Source: Microbacterium jejuense
GTDB taxonomy: Bacteria; Actinomycetota; Actinomycetes; Actinomycetales; Microbacteriaceae
NCBI RefSeq assembly: GCF_019511665.1
Contig: NZ_JAEUAW010000006.1
Location: 1-64,000, forward strand
Direction: 5' to 3'
Length of the DNA stretch: 64,000 nucleotides
This document shows positions 60,244 through 64,000 of the stretch, in pieces. Within the stretch, counting starts at the first letter, position 1. The number at the start of each line of letters is the position of its first letter. The position numbers and the translations under genes are program-made. The notes beneath the pieces are model-generated. The model ran no database searches, was not told the DNA's origin, and saw nothing but the letters and a program-made list of their open reading frames with translations.

Positions 60244-61102
60244 TCGCATCGGCCGCAGCGGCCGGCGTCTCGTAGTGGATCAGGTGCCCGACATCGGGGA
60301 TCTCGACGAGCTCCGCATCGGGGAACAGCGTCGCGAGCGTGCGCTCCGCCTCGATGGGCGTGATGTCGTCGCGCTGCGCGGCCACCAGCAGCGTGGGCTG
60401 CGCGATGCGCGGCGCGGCCTCTCTCACGTCGTGCGACACGGAGGCCACGAACGCATCGTGCAGCACGTCGCGGTCGGCGAACCGTGAGAAGTACGTGTCG
60501 TGCTGATCGTGGACGAATCGACGGATGCCGGGGTCCTTGGTCTTCGCCATCGAGATGCTCATCACCCGCACGATCAGACCGTTGCGCAGCAGGGCCTCGC
60601 CCAGCCGCTTCGGGAGCTTCGCGCCCGCCCAGTAGTAGAACACCGCGAGCCGCGTGAGGATCCCGCGGGGGCCCTCGAGCGCCGGCGCGCCGATCGGGTT
60701 CACGAGGATCACGCGCGGCGTCGGCAGCCCACGGGCGACGGCGGCCGACACGACGATCGACCCGAACGAGTGGCCGAGGATGACGGCGCCCGGCGCCACG
60801 GCGGCGACGAACGCGTCGAGCCACTGCGCGTAGAGGTCCAGGTCGTGCGTGCGTCCGAGGACGGGGGCGGTCTCGCCGAAGCCCGGCAGGTCGGGCGAGA
60901 TCACGCGCACGCCGGGAAGGTGGGCCACGACCGGCTCCAGCCCGTGGTGCTCGCCGCGGAAGCCGTGCACCGCGACGATCGTCGTCTCGGCGTCCGCCGG
61001 CCCGTACACCCAGTAGGCCGTCGTGCCGCCGAGCACCTCGACCTCGTGCCGCTCGACGGGGATCTCGTCGAGCAGGGCGGCATACGGGTTGGGCACGGTC
61101 AC
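60203..61102 (-). CDS. Alpha/beta-fold hydrolase
   Basis: A 299-residue hydrolase. VAVHGFRGEHHG is the oxyanion-hole loop, GHSFGS with Ser112 the nucleophile elbow, and VGHLIHYETP near the C-terminus carries the catalytic His; the Asp is in QRDDITP. No signal peptide is seen. The substrate cannot be deduced. The GTG at 61102 is the first start; the gene diverges from the exonuclease gene and overlaps the CGNR gene convergently. Confidence 0.87.
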   Translation of the reverse strand: MTVPNPYAALLDEIPVERHEVEVLGGTTAYWVYGPADAETTIVAVHGFRGEHHGLEPVVAHLPGVRVISPDLPGFGETAPVLGRTHDLDLYAQWLDAFVAAVAPGAVILGHSFGSIVVSAAVARGLPTPRVILVNPIGAPALEGPRGILTRLAVFYYWAGAKLPKRLGEALLRNGLIVRVMSISMAKTKDPGIRRFVHDQHDTYFSRFADRDVLHDAFVASVSHDVREAAPRIAQPTLLVAAQRDDITPIEAERTLATLFPDAELVEIPDVGHLIHYETPAAAADAITRFLAPSDAGRR

Positions 61103-61204
61103 CCGTCGAGTCTACGTTCCGGCGCCTGCACGGCCGCGGTGCGCCCACGTCGCGCGCGGAGCGCCTCCGCCCGGATGTCGGAAGCCGCGCATACCGTGAA
61201 CGGC

Positions 61205-61936
61205 ATGAGAACTTCCCGCGGCGACCAGCTGTCGCTGTGGGACGTGCCGGACTGGGTACGGCTCGTGGGCGTCTTCGACCTCGAGACGACCGGGGTCGAC
61301 GTGACGACCGATCGCATCGTGACGGCGCACGTCGGGCTGCTGGACGCGTCGGGACATGCCCTGCGGGCGCGCGACTGGCTCGCCGACCCGGGCGTCGAGA
61401 TCCCCGAAGGCGCGAGCGCCATCCACGGGATCACGACGGCGCACGCGCAGGCCCATGGACGCCCCGCCCGCGAAGTGGTGGCCGGGGCGGTCGAGGCGGT
61501 CCGAGGACTGCTGGACGCCGGCATCCCCGTCGTCGCGTACAACGCGCCCTTCGACTTCTCACTGCTCAAGTACGAGTCGCTGCGGCACGGCGTGGAGCCG
61601 ATCGAGAACCCGTCGCCCGTGATCGACCCGCTGGTGGTCGACAAGGCGTACGACCGCTGGCGCAGAGGCAAGCGCACGCTCGAGGTCGTCGCCGCCCACT
61701 ACGCCGTGCGACTCGACGCCGCGCACGAGGCCTCGGCCGACGCGGTGGCAGCGGGACGCGTCGCACAGGCCCTGGCCGACCGCTTCGCTCCCTGGATGCC
61801 CGACACGGCAGACGAGCTGCACACGCGCCAGATCGCGTGGGCGCGCGCGCAGGCGGCGAGCCTCACCGACTACTTCATCCAGATCGGACGGCTCGACCCC
61901 GACGACCGCCTCGACGGCCGCTGGCCCATCCGCTGA
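61205..61936 (+). CDS. DEDDh-type 3'-5' exonuclease (DnaQ/PolC epsilon-like)
   Basis: A 243-residue exonuclease domain protein. FDLETTG carries Asp25 and Glu27, VVAYNAPFDFSLLKYE the third acidic residue, and AHEASADAVAAGRVA the His and last Asp of the DEDDh set. A short C-terminal extension has no known domain. Stand-alone DnaQ-like proteins degrade single-stranded DNA or RNA ends; there is no polymerase gene beside it. No strong ribosome site precedes the ATG at 61205, and TACCGT ten bases upstream suggests a leaderless message. Confidence 0.86.
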   Translation: MRTSRGDQLSLWDVPDWVRLVGVFDLETTGVDVTTDRIVTAHVGLLDASGHALRARDWLADPGVEIPEGASAIHGITTAHAQAHGRPAREVVAGAVEAVRGLLDAGIPVVAYNAPFDFSLLKYESLRHGVEPIENPSPVIDPLVVDKAYDRWRRGKRTLEVVAAHYAVRLDAAHEASADAVAAGRVAQALADRFAPWMPDTADELHTRQIAWARAQAASLTDYFIQIGRLDPDDRLDGRWPIR

Positions 61937-61960
61937 CGGCCGCTGATGCACGGGAACGCA

Positions 61961-61989
61961 GAAGGCCCCGCACGATGTGCGGGGCCTTC
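61961..61989. terminator. Bidirectional hairpin terminator
   Basis: GAAGGCCCCGCAC (61961-61973) pairs perfectly with GTGCGGGGCCTTC (61977-61989) around a three-base loop. It lies between the exonuclease gene and the convergent rpmE2 gene and can end both transcripts. Confidence 0.85.
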
Positions 61990-62003
61990 GTCGCGGACGG
62001 GGC

Positions 62004-62261
62004 TTACTTGGAAGCGCCGCCGAAGTTCTTGAAGCGCTGGTTGAACTTCTCGACACGACCGGCCGAGTCCATGATGCGCTGCTTGCCCGTGTAGAACGGG
62101 TGCGAGGCCGACGAGATCTCGACGTCGATGACGGGGTACTCGACGCCGTCGAGCTCGATCGTCTTGTCGCTGGTGACCGTCGAGCGGGTGAGGAAGGTCT
62201 CGCCCGAGCCGAGGTCACGGAACACGACGGCCTGGTAGTCCGGGTGGATGTCAGTCTTCAT
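62004..62261 (-). CDS. rpmE2: Ribosomal protein L31 type B (zinc-independent)
   Basis: An 85-residue ribosomal protein. [16 protein letters not shown] and [25 protein letters not shown] are diagnostic of L31. The Cys-x-x-Cys zinc site of the type A paralogue is absent, making it the zinc-free form. In many bacteria that form replaces the zinc-bearing copy during zinc starvation under Zur control, but I see no Zur-like palindrome upstream. AAAGGA precedes the ATG at 62261. A hairpin lies in its leader. Confidence 0.95.
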   Translation of the reverse strand: MKTDIHPDYQAVVFRDLGSGETFLTRSTVTSDKTIELDGVEYPVIDVEISSASHPFYTGKQRIMDSAGRVEKFNQRFKNFGGASK

Positions 62262-62281
62262 GATGGTCCTTTGAGGAGGGT

Positions 62282-62301
62282 GCCCTGGATTTTGCCAGGG
62301 C
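62282..62301 (-). promoter_or_regulatory. Leader hairpin upstream of rpmE2
   Basis: GCCCTGG (62282-62288) pairs with CCAGGGC (62295-62301) around a six-base loop, about 20 bases before the L31 start on the minus strand. TAGACT (62349-62354, minus strand) is a possible -10, which would give a leader of about 80 bases containing this hairpin. Ribosomal-protein leaders with such hairpins can be autoregulatory, but that is inference. Confidence 0.4.
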
Positions 62302-62361
62302 GGTCAAAGTCTTGAGTGCGCGCGCTCGTGCGCACGCACCAAGGATCCAGTCTACCAGGGA

Positions 62362-63147
62362 TCAGTGCGCGGCTCGTGCCGCGTACCGGCCGCCGTCCTC
62401 GGTGAGCCGGATGGGGACGCCGAACGTCTCGCTCAGCGCGTCGCCGGTGAGGGTCTCGCGGATCGGTCCGGAGGCGACGGCCTGACCGTCGCGCAGCAGC
62501 AGCACGTGGGTGAACCCGACCGGGATCTCTTCCACGTGGTGGGTGACCATGATCATCGCGGGCGTCGTGGGCGCCGAGGCGTACCCGCCGAGCAGGATCA
62601 GCAGCTCTTCGCGGGCGCCGAGGTCCAGGCTCGCGGTCGGCTCGTCCAGCAGCAGCAGCTCGGGGTCGGTCATCACCGCACGCGCGATCTGGACGCGCTT
62701 CTGCTCGCCGTCCGACAGCGTGCCGAACGTGCGGTCGGCCAGATGGTCGAGCTTCCACTCGGCCAGCACGCGCAGCGCGCGGCGCTCGTCGATGTCTTCG
62801 TAGTCCTCGCGCCAGCGGCCGAGGACCGAGTACGCCGCGGTCAGCACGACGTTGAGCACCGTCTCCTCCGGCGGCACGCGGCGGGCCATCGCCGACGACG
62901 CGAAGCCGATGCGGGGCCGCAGCTCGAACACGTCGGTGCGGCCGAGACGCTCGCCCAGGATCGTGACGACGCCCGACGTCGGGTGCAGCAGCGTGTCGGC
63001 CATCTGCAGCACCGTGGTCTTGCCGGCGCCGTTCGGCCCGAGCACGACCCACCGCTCGTCGTCGTTGATGGTCCAGTCCAGGTGGTCGACGATGTTGCGT
63101 GCGTTTCGGCGGACGACGACGTCGGAGAACTCGAGCACCTGGGGCAT
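62362..63147 (-). CDS. ABC transporter ATP-binding protein
   Basis: A 261-residue ATPase with Walker A GPNGAGKTT, the signature LSDGEQKRVQIARA, Walker B LLLLDEPTASLD and the H-loop VTHHVEE. The signature has Asp in place of the usual Gly (LSDGE). No permease gene is next to it; the gene upstream encodes a glycosyltransferase. The resemblance is to the stand-alone ModF/YnjD-like or ABC-F-unrelated single-domain ATPases, whose partners are unknown. It starts at ATG 63147, ten bases after the glycogen synthase stop, so the two are co-transcribed. Confidence 0.87.
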   Translation of the reverse strand: MPQVLEFSDVVVRRNARNIVDHLDWTINDDERWVVLGPNGAGKTTVLQMADTLLHPTSGVVTILGERLGRTDVFELRPRIGFASSAMARRVPPEETVLNVVLTAAYSVLGRWREDYEDIDERRALRVLAEWKLDHLADRTFGTLSDGEQKRVQIARAVMTDPELLLLDEPTASLDLGAREELLILLGGYASAPTTPAMIMVTHHVEEIPVGFTHVLLLRDGQAVASGPIRETLTGDALSETFGVPIRLTEDGGRYAARAAH

Positions 63148-63157
63148 GCCCCCCAGC

Positions 63158-64000
63158 CTACCGGCCGCCGGCGGCCACCTCCGCGTACAGCGCAGCGGTC
63201 TGCTGGGCGATGCGCTGCCAGCTGAAGTCCTCGGTCGCCCGTCGTCGACCCGCGGCGCCGTACTCCCGCGCCTGGGCGGGATCGCTGACGACTTCGGTGA
63301 GCACGCGCGCGAGGTCCGACACGAATCGCTCGGGGTCGATGGGCGTGCCTGTGCCGTCCTGCACCTGCTCGATCGGGACGATGCGGCCCGTGACGCCGTC
63401 GACGACGACCTCGGGGATGCCGCCGGTCGCGGTGCCGACGACGGCGGCGCCGCACGCCATCGCCTCGAGGTTCACGATGCCGAGCGGCTCGTACACGGAC
63501 GGGCACACGAACGTCGTGGCCGCGCTCAGGATCGTGCACAACTCGTGACGCGACAGCATGCGATCCAGCCAGACCACGCCGTCGCGGGTGGACTGCAGAC
63601 CGCGCACGAGCTCTTCGACCTCGGCCATGATCTGCGGCGTGTCGGGCGCGCCGGCGGCGAGGACGACCTGCACGTCGGCGGGCAGGCGCTCGGCTGCCCG
63701 CAGGAAGTACGGCAGCCCCTTCTGGCGCGTGATGCGCCCGACGAACACCACGGAAGGCCTTGCCGGGTCGATCCCCAGCTCGGCCAGCAGTGCAGGATCC
63801 TCGACGGGATGCCACGCGTCGACGTCGATGCCGTTGTAGATGACCCGCACCCGCTCGGGGTCGAGGGCCGGGTAGCTGCGCAGGATGTCGTCGCGCATGC
63901 CGTTGCTGACGGCCACGACGGCAGCTGCCCCCTCGTACGCGGTCTTCTCGATCCAGCTCGAGACGGCATACCCGCCGCCGAGCTGCTCGGCCTTCCAGGG
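63158..64000 (-). CDS. glgA: Glycogen synthase/GT4 glycosyltransferase, C-terminal part
   Basis: At least 281 residues; the N-terminus lies beyond the right edge. The frame is open to base 64000 and begins PWKAEQLGGGYAVSSWIEKT. Next come AVSNGMRDDILRSYP, VYNGID-type contact IYNGIDVDAWHP, GRITRQKGLPYFLRA (phosphate-binding loop) and PSVYEPLGIVNLEAMACG with the E-x7-E retaining GT4 motif. This matches the actinobacterial GlgA/GlgM glycogen synthase, which transfers glucose from ADP-glucose to an alpha-glucan or to maltose 1-phosphate. Confidence 0.88.
   Translation of the reverse strand, partial: PWKAEQLGGGYAVSSWIEKTAYEGAAAVVAVSNGMRDDILRSYPALDPERVRVIYNGIDVDAWHPVEDPALLAELGIDPARPSVVFVGRITRQKGLPYFLRAAERLPADVQVVLAAGAPDTPQIMAEVEELVRGLQSTRDGVVWLDRMLSRHELCTILSAATTFVCPSVYEPLGIVNLEAMACGAAVVGTATGGIPEVVVDGVTGRIVPIEQVQDGTGTPIDPERFVSDLARVLTEVVSDPAQAREYGAAGRRRATEDFSWQRIAQQTAALYAEVAAGGR

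Noticed and set aside
1..64000. GGATGCC considered as an FtsK-orienting (KOPS-like) sequence
   Set aside because: Copies in both orientations are about equal in the part I scanned left of dif and I see no switch of orientation at dif, which a KOPS should show.
1..64000. CRISPR arrays, prophage or insertion sequences
   Set aside because: No regularly spaced repeats, transposase, integrase or phage structural genes were found on either strand.

Overview
The window is high-GC (about 70%) DNA with dense, mostly short operons, frequent GTG starts, many 4-base GTGA/ATGA stop-start overlaps, and actinobacterial marker genes: RbpA, PafB/PafC next to TatA/TatC and a HelY-type helicase, a PAC2 protein, and an actinobacterial-type glycogen synthase. 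Gene content and style fit the family Microbacteriaceae, with Microbacterium or a close relative most likely. This is chromosome, not a plasmid or prophage; I see no insertion sequence, CRISPR array or phage module. One tRNA gene (Leu, anticodon GAG) is present.

Region 1 (1-14.1 kb) is a mosaic of small accessory units: a phosphoribosyltransferase, an SGNH hydrolase, an ArsR/SRPBCC pair behind a very clear promoter-operator, a pseudouridine-catabolism set (psuK, psuG and an MFS transporter), a TetR/methyltransferase divergent pair, further methyltransferases, and a DUF222-HNH protein. Region 2 (14.1-14.75 kb) is a 640-base gene-free gap. It holds an excellent match to the actinobacterial dif site (14575-14602), the XerC/XerD chromosome-dimer resolution site. 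The window therefore appears to span the replication terminus. Right of dif about two thirds of the genes lie on the minus strand, co-directional with a fork moving towards dif. Left of it orientation is mixed.

Region 3 (14.75-25.8 kb) holds a three-gene molybdopterin oxidoreductase/flavin reductase/zinc-ribbon operon, an HdeD-like membrane protein, an S9 peptidase followed by an unusual SDR protein, an NfeD-SPFH-phosphodiesterase operon, rbpA and lnt. Region 4 (25.8-45.7 kb) is largely housekeeping: helY-tatC-tatA-pafC-pafB, an FKBP lipoprotein, trmI, uppP, an M20 peptidase, tRNA-Leu, a CCC1/VIT1 transporter, a DEAD-type helicase, a second SGNH hydrolase, an RNA methyltransferase and a sirtuin.

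Region 5 (45.7-58.6 kb) is a branched-chain amino-acid degradation locus. It encodes a branched-chain 2-oxoacid dehydrogenase (E1 alpha, E1 beta, E2) and, in a separate operon, a biotin-dependent acyl-CoA carboxylase (two subunits), an acyl-CoA dehydrogenase, a MaoC hydratase and a CitE-like CoA lyase. Together these can take leucine from its 2-oxoacid through isovaleryl-CoA and 3-methylcrotonyl-CoA to acetyl-CoA and acetoacetate. Each operon has its own divergent regulator (Lrp/AsnC and TetR) with a visible palindrome in the shared promoter region. A Tat-exported phospholipase C-like protein lies between them. Region 6 (58.6-64 kb) has an EamA exporter with a divergent CGNR zinc-finger regulator, a hydrolase, an exonuclease, ribosomal protein L31 type B, an ABC ATPase and a glycogen synthase cut by the window edge.
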